From Nocardia abscessus (GTDB taxonomy: Bacteria > Actinomycetota > Actinomycetes > Mycobacteriales > Mycobacteriaceae): a stretch of 64,000 nt of DNA. Under the pieces are notes generated by a model. It ran no database searches. It saw nothing but the letters and a program-made list of their open reading frames with translations, and had not been told where the DNA came from. Within the stretch, counting starts at the first letter, position 1, and the number at the start of each line of letters is the position of its first letter. Shown here in pieces: positions 44,918-53,097 of this stretch. The stretch spans positions 372,001-436,000 of the forward strand of contig NZ_JADLQO010000001.1 in NCBI RefSeq assembly GCF_015477775.1, given 5' to 3'. Both the position numbers and the translations under genes were made by a program.

Positions 44918-46312
44918 TCAACCAGCCGAGCCGCCCGGTGGGATGCTCTTGGCCGCGGTGGCGCCGCAGAACTCCTCGATTCGCTCGTCCAGCCGGCGGG
45001 CCTCGATCGAGTCACGGAAGGCCGGGGCCGCGATCCGCCTGCGGACACCGGTCAGCCGTTCCTCGAGCTGCGCGATGCGCTTGTCCTCGTCGAGGCCGAG
45101 CACCGGCTGCAGCGCCTCGGCCGCGCCGTCGAGGCTGCCGTTGATCAGGTGGGCGGCCGCGCAGTCGACCCTGGCCAAGGCTTCCGCGCCGTAGGAGCGC
45201 TGGGCGGACGGCCCGTTCGAATACAGCTCGATGGCCCGCTGCGTGGCGCTGAGCGCGGGCTCGGCCTGACCGAGATGGATGTAGGTGGCGCCCGCGTAGT
45301 AGTTGGCCTTGGCGTCGTTGAACCCGAAGACGCCGCCCACCTCGTCGTGCAGGGCGTCGGTGGCGGCGATCTCGCGGGCGTCGTCGGCCGCCCGGACGCA
45401 GCGGTCGGTGTCCGCGGCGCTGCCCAGCGCGGACCAGATCCGCGCCTCGATATTGAGCAGTCGCAGGTGCGCGGTCGCGGACTCGGCGAACTCCTGCCCG
45501 CTCTGGGCGAGCTGGACCGCGCGGCGCGGGCGCTGCGACCAGTACTCGATCAGCGCGTGCATGCCACGCGTCCAGGCGCGAAGCCCGTTGTGCCCGCACA
45601 ACTCCGCGTAGGCCCACGCGGCCCGGATCTGCTCACCCGCCGCGTCGTAGTGGCCGAGATCGGTGCTGGCGTTGGCGAGCAGGCCCGAGAGCGTGCCCGC
45701 CAGGAGATACAGATGACTGGTGTCGGTGGGCCGCTGATGGCCTTCCAGCAGCCGGTACACCCTGCGGCGCACCCGCACCATCTCCACCATCATCGGGACC
45801 GGCGGAATGTGCACGTAGTCGTTCGCGATGCGGGTGACATCCGCGTCGAGCTGTTCCAACGTGCTGGCACCGACATTGGTGCTCTCGGCCTTGCCGGCGT
45901 GCTCGCTGGCCTCGTGGGCAGCCGCCATGATCAGATCCCTCTCCGAAATCGCTGCTAACGCAACACCTCTCATCGCACCGGCGTCTATGAGAGCCAAAAG
46001 GTCCGCGTCGCTCGAATAATGAACGCGCTCCGGGGCGTCGGCACGCGCATCGAATTCCGGCGGGACGGCTCGATCGACCAAGGGCTGATCGATCAATGCC
46101 GCGAACCGTGCCCGCACCACATCGTCGGACCTGGCCAGCGAGGTATCCAGAGCGGCTTGGTTGATCGGTCGTGGATGGACCCGGACGCCCCCGGCTTCCC
46201 ACTTCGAGACCAAGCGTTCGTGCACGCCCAAATGGGCGGCGAATTCCCTGATGCTCATCCGCTTGGCATCGCGAAGGGCGCGGGCCTCTTTGCCTGACCA
46301 ATGCCTGACCAC
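44918..46312 (-). CDS. XRE-family regulator with TPR-like C-terminal region
   Basis: 464 residues. N-terminal helix-turn-helix: KEARALRDAKRMSIREFAAH, LGVHERLVSKWEAGG (about 6-40). The remaining 400 residues are helical and repeat-like (ATYIHLGQAEPALSATQRAI; ADALHDEVGGVFGFNDAKAN-type), resembling tetratricopeptide sensor regions of Streptomyces/Nocardia regulators. GTG start at 46312. Divergent from a small unknown protein at 46489, across an intergenic region with a TTGTG-N8-CACAA repeat (46357-46374). The target is probably that gene, by position only. Confidence 0.75.
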   Translation of the reverse strand: MVRHWSGKEARALRDAKRMSIREFAAHLGVHERLVSKWEAGGVRVHPRPINQAALDTSLARSDDVVRARFAALIDQPLVDRAVPPEFDARADAPERVHYSSDADLLALIDAGAMRGVALAAISERDLIMAAAHEASEHAGKAESTNVGASTLEQLDADVTRIANDYVHIPPVPMMVEMVRVRRRVYRLLEGHQRPTDTSHLYLLAGTLSGLLANASTDLGHYDAAGEQIRAAWAYAELCGHNGLRAWTRGMHALIEYWSQRPRRAVQLAQSGQEFAESATAHLRLLNIEARIWSALGSAADTDRCVRAADDAREIAATDALHDEVGGVFGFNDAKANYYAGATYIHLGQAEPALSATQRAIELYSNGPSAQRSYGAEALARVDCAAAHLINGSLDGAAEALQPVLGLDEDKRIAQLEERLTGVRRRIAAPAFRDSIEARRLDERIEEFCGATAAKSIPPGGSAG

Positions 46313-46488
46313 GGTGCCATCCCTTCCGAACGAACCCCTTCCAGAGTACGAGCGGTTTGTGAGCGCGGCCACAAGTGAAATGCGTTTTCTATCAAAGGCA
46401 GCGGAAGGGCAGCGCAAGGCGGGTAGGCGGGCGATGCCGAATCCGGCGGCGGGCCGAGACCATTGAATCGGAAGGCAAGGAGTTCGCC

Positions 46489-46938
46489 GTGAATGTCGAA
46501 AAACTCAGGACCGTGGACGATTGGGTGGCGTTCTATCGGCACGAGTTCGGGTTGCCGGTCACCGAGCGTGGCGGTTTCGCCATGCTGCCGATCACCGGAC
46601 GCGTCTGCGTCGTCCACCTGCCGACCGTGCGGGCCGAGAAGGTCCGCGCCGCATTGGAACAACAGGGAACGAGGGGTCCCATGTTGGCCAGGCAGATCCG
46701 ATGGAGTTTCCTCGCCGAGCCCGACAGCCGACCGGGGCCACAGGTGCTCGAGGTGCTCAATCGGCTGGATATCGGCCTGCCCGCCGTCGGCAGCGCCGTG
46801 ATGTTGCCGACCGGCCTCGGCCGCTGGACCCGGGAAGGGTGCTTCTGGGTCAGCCCGCCGAACCGCGGTGACACGCTTCCGCCGCTGTCCGTCATCCTCA
46901 CTACGGCGCTTGCGGTGGGAGCGGGCGGCGGGGACTGA
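46489..46938 (+). CDS. Small protein of unknown function, relative of the protein at 52334
   Basis: 149 residues from a GTG with GCAAGGAG upstream. No known domain recognised. It aligns by eye with the protein encoded at 52334-52852: FYRHEFGLPV with YYRRTCDLPV, RWSFLAEPD with RWTFLIRPD, LNRLDIGLPAVGSAVMLPTG with FRLDVNVARTGASIALPSP, and FWVSPPNRGDTL with WIVPPRNPFRPS. Both sit divergently next to an XRE-type regulator. The compact alpha/beta pattern recalls primase/polymerase-associated small proteins, but I assign no function. Confidence 0.7.
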   Translation: MNVEKLRTVDDWVAFYRHEFGLPVTERGGFAMLPITGRVCVVHLPTVRAEKVRAALEQQGTRGPMLARQIRWSFLAEPDSRPGPQVLEVLNRLDIGLPAVGSAVMLPTGLGRWTREGCFWVSPPNRGDTLPPLSVILTTALAVGAGGGD

Positions 46939-46970
46939 TCACCTCCGCGATCAGTTCCCGCTGCCGCCCG

Positions 46971-47011
46971 CCGGGTCCGCCTCTCCCCCACAGTCGACGA
47001 GGCGGACCCGG
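46971..47011. terminator. Stem-loop between convergent genes
   Basis: Perfect 13-bp stem CCGGGTCCGCCTC / GAGGCGGACCCGG with a 15-base loop, between the small unknown gene and convergent dcd. Neither side has a long T run. Confidence 0.75.
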
Positions 47012-47018
47012 TTCAGGC

Positions 47019-47618
47019 TCAGCGTGATTCGGCGGCGTCGATCGCCACGGCCGGAATCGGGAAGTTGAGGTAGGACCGCGACGGGGTCGGTCCGCGCTGG
47101 CCCTGGTACTTCGAGCCCGCCACGGCACTGCCGTACGGATGCTCGGCCGGGCTGGTCAGCCTGAGCAGGCACAACTGGCCGATCTTCATACCCGGCCACA
47201 GCGTGATCGGCAGATTGGCCACGTTGGACAGCTCCAGCGTGATGTGCCCGCTGAAACCGGGATCGATGAAACCCGCGGTCGAGTGGGTCAGTAGGCCCAG
47301 TCGGCCCAGGCTGGACTTGCCCTCCAACCGTCCGGCCAGGTCGTCCGGCAGCGTGCACACCTCGAGGGTGGAGCCGAGCACGAACTCGCCGGGGTGCAGC
47401 ACGAACGGCTCGCCCTCGGTCGGCTCGACCAGGCTGGTGAGTTCGTCCTGCCGCTGCGCGGGATCGATGTGGGTATAGCGGGTGTTGTTGAACACCCGGA
47501 ACATCCGGTCCAGGCGCACGTCGATGCTCGACGGCTGGATCAGGTTCTCCAGCAGCGGCTCGACGCCGAGACGCCCAGCGGCGATCTCCGCACGGATGTC
47601 ACGATCGGAAAGCAGCAC
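47019..47618 (-). CDS. dcd: dCTP deaminase (possibly bifunctional deaminase/dUTPase)
   Basis: 199 residues of the trimeric dUTPase fold: [80 protein letters not shown] (catalytic Glu in TLEL) and [20 protein letters not shown]. It converts dCTP to dUTP, and in mycobacterial homologues straight to dUMP, feeding thymidylate synthesis. The C-terminus is about ten residues longer than the mycobacterial protein (190). Confidence 0.95.
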   Translation of the reverse strand: MLLSDRDIRAEIAAGRLGVEPLLENLIQPSSIDVRLDRMFRVFNNTRYTHIDPAQRQDELTSLVEPTEGEPFVLHPGEFVLGSTLEVCTLPDDLAGRLEGKSSLGRLGLLTHSTAGFIDPGFSGHITLELSNVANLPITLWPGMKIGQLCLLRLTSPAEHPYGSAVAGSKYQGQRGPTPSRSYLNFPIPAVAIDAAESR

Positions 47619-47730
47619 GCGACGAGCGTAGCGCCTGCTCGGCGCGGCTCCTCAGGCGCACAGTGATAAATAGAGAGCGATATCCTCGCATTCATTCGGG
47701 CGACGTCGCCCGCCACCGAAGGGACCGACC

Positions 47731-48504
47731 ATGACCGAGGGCTCGCTGTTCGACTTGACCGGCCACGTCGCCGTCGTCACCGGAGGAAATTCCGGCATCG
47801 GTCTCGGGTTCGCCCGCGGGCTCGCGCGGGCCGGGGCCGATCTGTGCATCGTCGGCCGCAACGCCGAACGCAACCAGGCCGCCGCCGCCGAATTGAGCGC
47901 GTTCGGCGGCCGCGTGCTCGCGCTGAGCTGCGACGTGGGCGAGGAACAGCAGGTGATCGACACCTTCGGCCGCGCGGCCGCCGAACTCGGCCGCATCGAC
48001 TCCTGCTTCGTGAATGCCGGTGTCCCGCAGGGGTTCATCCCCTTCGTGGAGACCGATCTCGCGGAATTCCGCCGGGTTACCTCGATCAACCTCGACGCCG
48101 CGTTCGTGACCCTGCGCGAAGCGGCGAAGGTGCTGCTCGCGCAGGGCGAGGGCGGCAGCCTGGTCGCCACCGCGAGCCTCGCCGCCCGGCAGGGCGTTCC
48201 GCGCGGCCAATCCTATGCCGCGAGCAAGGCGGGGTTGATCGCCATGGTCAACTCGATCGCGGTGGAGCTGGCCAAGCACGGCATCCGCGCGAACTCGGTG
48301 CTGCCCGGGTGGGTCGAGACGCCGATGACCGAGGGGGCCTTCGCCTGGGACCGTTTTCGCGAACGCGTCCACCCGAGGATTCCGGTCCGCCGCTGGGGCC
48401 AGCCGAGCGATTTCGAATCCGTCGCCGTCTACCTCGCCAGCCCTGCCAGCGCCTATCACACAGGCGATACCCTCCTGATCGACGGCGGTTACAGCATGTT
48501 CTGA
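47731..48504 (+). CDS. SDR-family NAD(P)-dependent oxidoreductase
   Basis: 257 residues, classical short-chain dehydrogenase. Coenzyme motif VVTGGNSGIGLGFARG (about 13-28), NAG motif (FVNAGVPQGF), Ser of TASLAA, the Tyr-x3-Lys pair in SYAASKAG, and C-terminal YHTGDTLLIDGGYSMF. Likely a glucose/3-oxoacyl reductase-type enzyme; substrate unknown. GAAGGGACC precedes the ATG. Divergent from dcd. Confidence 0.88.
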   Translation: MTEGSLFDLTGHVAVVTGGNSGIGLGFARGLARAGADLCIVGRNAERNQAAAAELSAFGGRVLALSCDVGEEQQVIDTFGRAAAELGRIDSCFVNAGVPQGFIPFVETDLAEFRRVTSINLDAAFVTLREAAKVLLAQGEGGSLVATASLAARQGVPRGQSYAASKAGLIAMVNSIAVELAKHGIRANSVLPGWVETPMTEGAFAWDRFRERVHPRIPVRRWGQPSDFESVAVYLASPASAYHTGDTLLIDGGYSMF

Positions 48505-48622
48505 CGTCTCCGCGCTGGTCACCGTGACGCGCGCGGACGGCCCGCGCCCGCACCGCGATGTCCGCCGCGAACGAAGTGTCATCCGGCCGCAGCGTCGTCG
48601 TCTGTCCCGCCGTGCCGTCGCC

Positions 48623-48745
48623 CCACCATGCGCGGCATCAGCCCACCATGCGCGCGGCATCAGCCCACCATGCGCGCGGCATCAGCGCACCATGCGCGCC
48701 GTCGCCCACCGTGCGCATCATCGCCCCACCGTGCGCGGCATCGCG
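48623..48745. repeat. Degenerate tandem repeat of about 20-22 bases
   Basis: About six consecutive units based on CACCATGCGCGCGGCATCAG; later units change to CACCGTGCGC. It lies in the 337-base gap between the SDR and PAP2 genes. Open frames cross it, but none has a credible start or product. There are no spacers, so it is not a CRISPR array. Confidence 0.8.
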
Positions 48746-48841
48746 CCAGCGGATCGCTGCGGCCGGTTCGGCGCCGGGGGCACCTCGCGGAGGTGGGAAG
48801 CGACGGGGGTCCACTCGTGGCCTTCGACATGGGAACGTGGA

Positions 48842-49597
48842 ATGGTGACCTCCCTACGCATCCGGAACATCGTCGGGGTGCTCACCGCGTTGCTGGTGGT
48901 GTGCGCCGCAGTTCTCACGGCAGGCGTGGTCGGTGACGGCGGTCCCGGCAGGATCGATCGCGGCATTGCCGATTGGGCCATCGCACAGCGCAACGATGCG
49001 CTGACACCGATCGCCGTGGTGGTCAGCGTGCTGGGCGGCACGCTCGCCATGACGGCCCTGGCCACCGCGGCCTGCCTCGTGCTGTCCTGGCGGAGGCGCT
49101 GGACCTCGGCGGCGCTCGTCGCGATCACCGGGCTCGGCGGCGGGCTACTGGTCCGCGGCGGCAAACGGCTGACCGACCGCGACCGCCCGCCCGTCGAGGA
49201 CCACCTGATCAGCGTGTCCAACCAGGCCTATCCCTCCGGACACGGCATGGGCTCGTTCGTCGTGGTCGGCATCGTCTTGGTGGTCGCGCTCCCCAGCATG
49301 CACGGTCCCCTGCTGCGCGCCTGGGCCACGATCGCCGCCGCGGTGTTCGTCGTCGCGGTCGGCCTGTCGCGCGTCTACCTCGGCGTCCACTGGACCACCG
49401 ACGTCCTCGGCGCCTGGTGCTTCGGCGCGCTGTGGCTCATCCTCTGCCTGACCGTGTATCGCTATTTCGTACCCGCCGGTGGGCCGGTGGGCGGTCACGG
49501 CCGGCGAGATTCCACCGACGGAAGCAGTCAGGACACGACACCGGACGCGTCCGCGCCTGGTGACGCCGAAACGCCATCCGAGTACCGGCGGGCGTAG
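48842..49597 (+). CDS. PAP2-family membrane phosphatase
   Basis: 251 residues with about five to six membrane helices and the three PAP2 catalytic motifs: KRLTDRDRPP (KxxxxxxRP), YPSGHGMGS (PSGH) and SRVYLGVHWTTDVL (SRxxxxxHxxxD). It dephosphorylates lipid phosphates such as phosphatidate or polyprenyl diphosphate at the membrane. The ATG at 48842 directly precedes the first helix; upstream in-frame codons run through the tandem repeat and are not coding. A hydrophilic Ser/Asp/Thr tail follows the last helix. Confidence 0.88.
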   Translation: MVTSLRIRNIVGVLTALLVVCAAVLTAGVVGDGGPGRIDRGIADWAIAQRNDALTPIAVVVSVLGGTLAMTALATAACLVLSWRRRWTSAALVAITGLGGGLLVRGGKRLTDRDRPPVEDHLISVSNQAYPSGHGMGSFVVVGIVLVVALPSMHGPLLRAWATIAAAVFVVAVGLSRVYLGVHWTTDVLGAWCFGALWLILCLTVYRYFVPAGGPVGGHGRRDSTDGSSQDTTPDASAPGDAETPSEYRRA

Positions 49598-49865
49598 TTC
49601 GCGGAATCGACCCGGTCGTTCACACACGACGTGGTGCCGACTCACGGGCAGGCGGACCGGGTCCGGGTACCCGCCGGCGTCCGGCTGCCCGCCGAGGTCG
49701 AAGGCTTACGTCCAGCACCGGCGCGAGCCTGCTGAACGGGGCACGAGCACCGAGTTGCAAGGCGCGGACTTCCCCGGCCCGGGCGATCTGGACGCAGCTC
49801 ACCGGCGTCGATACCAGCCTTGTCACGGCCTGCCTACCGCCCCGAATGCGATGCAGACTGCTCGC

Positions 49866-50861
49866 ATGATGCGATACCGACTGTTCGGCCGAACCGGTCT
49901 GCGTGTGTCCGAACTCGTGCTCGGCACCATGGCGATCAGCGACGTCGACGAGTACCGGCGGATTCTGAACGTCTTCTCCGATGCTGGAGGCAACTTCATC
50001 GACACCGCCTCGGCCTACGGTGCGAGCGAGGAAATGCTCGGCACGGTGCTCGACCGCCGCGACCGATTCGTCATCGGCACCAAGTACACGCTGACCCGCG
50101 ACGGGAGCGACCCGAATGCCTCGGGCAATCACCGCAAGAACCTGATGAAATCGCTCGAACAGAGTTTGCGACGACTGCGCACCGACTACATCGACGTGTA
50201 CTGGGTGCACGTATGGGACCGGCACACCCCGATCGAGGAGACGGTCCGCGCGCTCGACGAGGTGATACGCACAGGCAAGGTGCTCTATATCGGCATCTCC
50301 GACGCCCCCGCATGGGTTGTGGCCCAGGCCAACACACTCGCCCGGTGCCGGGACCAGACACCGTTCGCCGGCTTGCAGGTGCCCTACAACCTGCTGCAAC
50401 GCGACATCGAACGCGAACTGCTACCGATGGCCGAAGCGTTCGGGATGAGCGTGACCACTTGGGCGCCGCTGGCTCGGGGAGCGCTCTCCGGGGCAACGGG
50501 TCGACGCGCCGACCCCGCCCATTTCACCGATCGGGAACGCGCCGCGGCCGCAGCAGTCGACACCGTCGCGGCCGAACTCGGTGTGCCCCCGGCCCATGTG
50601 GCGCTCGCCTGGACCCGGCATCGGTCACCCGCCGTCCTGCCGCTCGTCGGCGTCAGCACCGCGGCCCAGCTCGAGCAGAATCTCGGCGCCGTCGACCTCA
50701 CGTTATCCGATGAGGCGGCGGCCGTTCTCGAGGCGGCAGTCCCCTTCGAACTCGGTTTCCCCGGCGACTTCATCTCCGAATGCGACCGGTCACCCCATGT
50801 CTACGGCGACACGGTGCGGCGTGTCGATACCGACCACCGGCGCAGCGGGATACCGCGCTGA
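49866..50861 (+). CDS. Aldo/keto reductase
   Basis: 331 residues, (beta/alpha)8 NADPH-dependent reductase. MMRYRLFGRTGLRVSELVLG, then FIDTASAYGASEEMLGTVLD with the catalytic Asp/Tyr, RDRFVIGTKYTLTRD with the Lys, and SLRRLRTDYIDVYWVHVWD with the His. LPLVGVSTAAQLEQNL near the end is typical of the Tas/YajO branch. Two adjacent ATGs (49866, 49869) could start it. Substrate unknown. Confidence 0.87.
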   Translation: MMRYRLFGRTGLRVSELVLGTMAISDVDEYRRILNVFSDAGGNFIDTASAYGASEEMLGTVLDRRDRFVIGTKYTLTRDGSDPNASGNHRKNLMKSLEQSLRRLRTDYIDVYWVHVWDRHTPIEETVRALDEVIRTGKVLYIGISDAPAWVVAQANTLARCRDQTPFAGLQVPYNLLQRDIERELLPMAEAFGMSVTTWAPLARGALSGATGRRADPAHFTDRERAAAAAVDTVAAELGVPPAHVALAWTRHRSPAVLPLVGVSTAAQLEQNLGAVDLTLSDEAAAVLEAAVPFELGFPGDFISECDRSPHVYGDTVRRVDTDHRRSGIPR

Positions 50862-50974
50862 CCGCCGGCACCCGGAGCCGCCCAGGGGGCGTCGGCCGTC
50901 GGCGCTCCCCATGTCTCACCCGGCATACGGCTCGGGCCGTCCCTCGGCGTCCTGTTCGATGCGGACGACTTCGA

Positions 50975-51664
50975 TCACCCGGAACCCAGGTCTGCCCGCG
51001 CCTGCTCAGCGATCTCATCGATGCTGGTCTGGCTCACGTACTTCTCGATCGCCGCGAGGCCGACAGCCGCGACCCGACGCCATTCGTCATCGTCTGTGAG
51101 TACGCCCGGCCGTTGATCGAGGTGTTTTCTGACAACCATCAGGGAGGAGTCGGCGGGTTCGAACATCAGTGCGCTCAGCTCGCGGTCCCGGCGGGCGAGG
51201 GTGGGACCCATCTCGCTCCCCACGATCCGCACGGCAGCTTCGGCACGCATGTGCGCTCGCAGTGGTTCCTGAAGATTGCTCAGCTCCCCGGCGACGGTGG
51301 CGTGGTTGGGCGGGCGGGCCTCCAACGCGGCACGAATCCGACCCAGTTGGGCGGCGACGTCCATAAAAGACGCGACATAAGCGACATATACTTCGCGGCG
51401 ATCCTTACGCACGGCCTGCGCAGCCGTGAAGCGCTCCTGTCGGTTCATCTCCGTGCTGCTCACATGGGTGGATGCCCACGCTGATACCCCAGCCGATATC
51501 ACCGCCGCAGCCACTGCGGTGACCAGCGCGTATCGGCCGTTCCGTGTCGCGATTCGCAGACTGTGCTGGAGTTCTGCCAAGTCGAACGAGGACGCCGGCG
51601 CCGAAGGTCCGGCCGGCCCGGCAGCCTGTTGAAGCCTCTTCGGCGTAGAGGTCTCGTCGTCCAT
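50975..51664 (-). CDS. Hypothetical membrane protein
   Basis: 229 residues with one membrane helix (about 46-66, YALVTAVAAAVISAGVSAWA) after a soluble N-terminus, then a long alpha-helical, charged region (EMNRQERFTAAQAVRKDRRE; MDVAAQLGRIRAALEARPPN). It looks like a membrane-tethered coiled-coil protein. No family recognised. It opens the low-conservation stretch leading to tRNA-Gly. Confidence 0.6.
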   Translation of the reverse strand: MDDETSTPKRLQQAAGPAGPSAPASSFDLAELQHSLRIATRNGRYALVTAVAAAVISAGVSAWASTHVSSTEMNRQERFTAAQAVRKDRREVYVAYVASFMDVAAQLGRIRAALEARPPNHATVAGELSNLQEPLRAHMRAEAAVRIVGSEMGPTLARRDRELSALMFEPADSSLMVVRKHLDQRPGVLTDDDEWRRVAAVGLAAIEKYVSQTSIDEIAEQARADLGSG

Positions 51665-51799
51665 GAGCCCAAATTACGTGGCACGAGGTCTTCGAAGGGG
51701 TAGACGCGCAGATAGCCGAGGAGGCGCCACGCTACCGGGGAGGCAGGCTCGTGAGCGGTCGACGCCGTGGGTGCAGACCCTCGCCGACGCGGACCGGCT

Positions 51800-52084
51800 C
51801 TATCGTGGCGTCTCGGCTCTTTCCTCTAGAAAACGCGCGATTCCGGCCTCCGCGATCTCTTTCGCGCGCCCGATGTCGTCGGTTGTCTCGGAATACGAGC
51901 GGATCAACCGACCTGTGTCGTCGCCCAGCGTGACCCGCAACGTGCCATCGGCGTGGATGACCCGGATGACGGCACGCCCGCCATCGAATGGCTTGGTCAA
52001 CCAGTGGTCCATTGCGGGGCCGCTCAGCCGCCAACCGTCGGTGGCATCGACACCGCGAATCCGGGACCACCCGGAATGCTCCAT
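51800..52084 (-). CDS. Small hypothetical protein, third gene of a putative operon
   Basis: 94 residues starting MEHSGWSRIRGVDATDGWRL. It contains a beta-rich segment (GGRAVIRVIHADGTLRVTLG) and a terminal helix (RAKEIAEAGIARFLEER). The ATG lies one base after the stop of the gene at 52086. No known domain. An in-frame upstream ATG at 52204 overlaps the neighbouring frame and is less likely. Confidence 0.5.
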   Translation of the reverse strand: MEHSGWSRIRGVDATDGWRLSGPAMDHWLTKPFDGGRAVIRVIHADGTLRVTLGDDTGRLIRSYSETTDDIGRAKEIAEAGIARFLEERAETPR

Positions 52085-52085
52085 G

Positions 52086-52334
52086 TCAGCCCGCCATCGC
52101 GGTCGACGTATGCGAAGTGCGGGGATGCTCGCCGCCCGCCCTCGGCCGAGCGGGTGCGCCCACTGCTCCCCGCGCACGCTCGGCGACGGTCGCACTGGAT
52201 GCATACGGACGCAGGCACCGTACGCAGCAGGAATCCGAGGCGTTCCGGGTGATCGGGTGAACCAGCAGCCTCGTCCCGCCGAAGTAGCACGCCATTGTCC
52301 AGACGGCGGCGGCGGCTGCCGCGACAGTGGCCAT
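52086..52334 (-). CDS. Possible small membrane protein, second gene of a putative operon
   Basis: 82 residues with a hydrophobic N-terminus (ATVAAAAAAVWTMACYFGG) and a basic, cysteine-containing remainder. Support is positional: the start overlaps the previous stop (TGATG) and the stop is one base before the next ATG. Codon bias is not convincing and another frame overlaps it, so this is tentative. Confidence 0.35.
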   Translation of the reverse strand: MATVAAAAAAVWTMACYFGGTRLLVHPITRNASDSCCVRCLRPYASSATVAERARGAVGAPARPRAGGEHPRTSHTSTAMAG

Positions 52335-52852
52335 CACTGATCACCCCCGGTCGAGTAGTCATCGGGCATGGACGCTCGGGGCCGCCGCCTGCCGTGTACC
52401 TGATCAGCCCAAGCGCGCACCGCAGCGATCACCACCTGCCCCGAGGGACGAAATGGGTTGCGTGGAGGAACTATCCAGTGGCGGATCGCTCCAGCTGACG
52501 CCGTGGGCGATGGGAGCGCGATGCTCGCCCCGGTCCGTGCGACGTTGACATCCAGACGGAACATCTCGGCGAACAACTTCACGTCGCCCAGCTCGATGTC
52601 GGGGCGAATCAGGAAGGTCCACCTTCCGGACCGTGGGTGCCCCACTATCGGCCCGCCCCCGTTCCCGCGACTGTGCAAGTGAGCCTTCACCGCCTGACCG
52701 AGCCGCGGCGGCATCGTGACTCCCCACACGCTGCCCGCGCGAAGGATGATCCGGCCCAACTCGGGCGGATCGATGACGACGGGTAGATCGCAGGTCCGCC
52801 GGTAGTACTGACAACGGGACAGTGGGGTGTCCCCGAACGCTCCTTCGTCCAT
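52334..52852 (-). CDS. Protein of unknown function next to an XRE/DUF397 pair; relative of the protein at 46489
   Basis: 172 residues. ATG 52852 follows AGAGGT at six bases; an upstream in-frame ATG (52870) is possible. Landmarks: RCQYYRRTCDLPVVIDPPEL, SVWGVTMPPRLGQAVKAHLH, RSGRWTFLIRPD, TGASIALPSP and HWIVPPRNPFRPSGQVV. I recall related Nocardia proteins carrying the misleading label 'RNA polymerase subunit beta', which nothing in the sequence supports. It shares several motifs in order with the protein at 46489. Divergent from the XRE gene at 53098 over an inverted repeat. Confidence 0.68.
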   Translation of the reverse strand: MDEGAFGDTPLSRCQYYRRTCDLPVVIDPPELGRIILRAGSVWGVTMPPRLGQAVKAHLHSRGNGGGPIVGHPRSGRWTFLIRPDIELGDVKLFAEMFRLDVNVARTGASIALPSPTASAGAIRHWIVPPRNPFRPSGQVVIAAVRAWADQVHGRRRPRASMPDDYSTGGDQ

Positions 52853-53005
52853 CAGTAGACCTCTGCTCACGTCGAAGACGGTGGGGTGCGCCGAGCCTCG
52901 GTGGACTAGCTGGAACGTGGAACCGAGGCGAGAAGTGGGGCGATCAGAACTGCCTCCCCACCGGCACAGAACTAGGAGACCACCGCGCAGATGCCGCAGG
53001 CATAT

Positions 53006-53081
53006 CAGTTTGAAATTTTCAGGATTCCTTCATGAATCCCCAGTTCAACTCTCAATGCCGTGGCTAATATCTTTCAAACTG
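53006..53081. promoter_or_regulatory. Inverted repeat between the unknown operon and the XRE gene
   Basis: CAGTTTGAAA (53006-53015) and its exact complement TTTCAAACTG (53072-53081) are 56 bases apart in a locally AT-rich region. The right copy lies within CTTTCAAACTGAAAG, a small palindrome ending 12 bases before the XRE start. Suits autoregulation by the XRE protein with control of the divergent gene. Confidence 0.6.
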
Positions 53082-53097
53082 AAAGTCAGGAGAAACG

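Noticed and set aside
48623..48745. CRISPR array or coding repeat.
   Set aside because: The units are contiguous and degenerate with no spacers, and the PAP2 start is better placed downstream.
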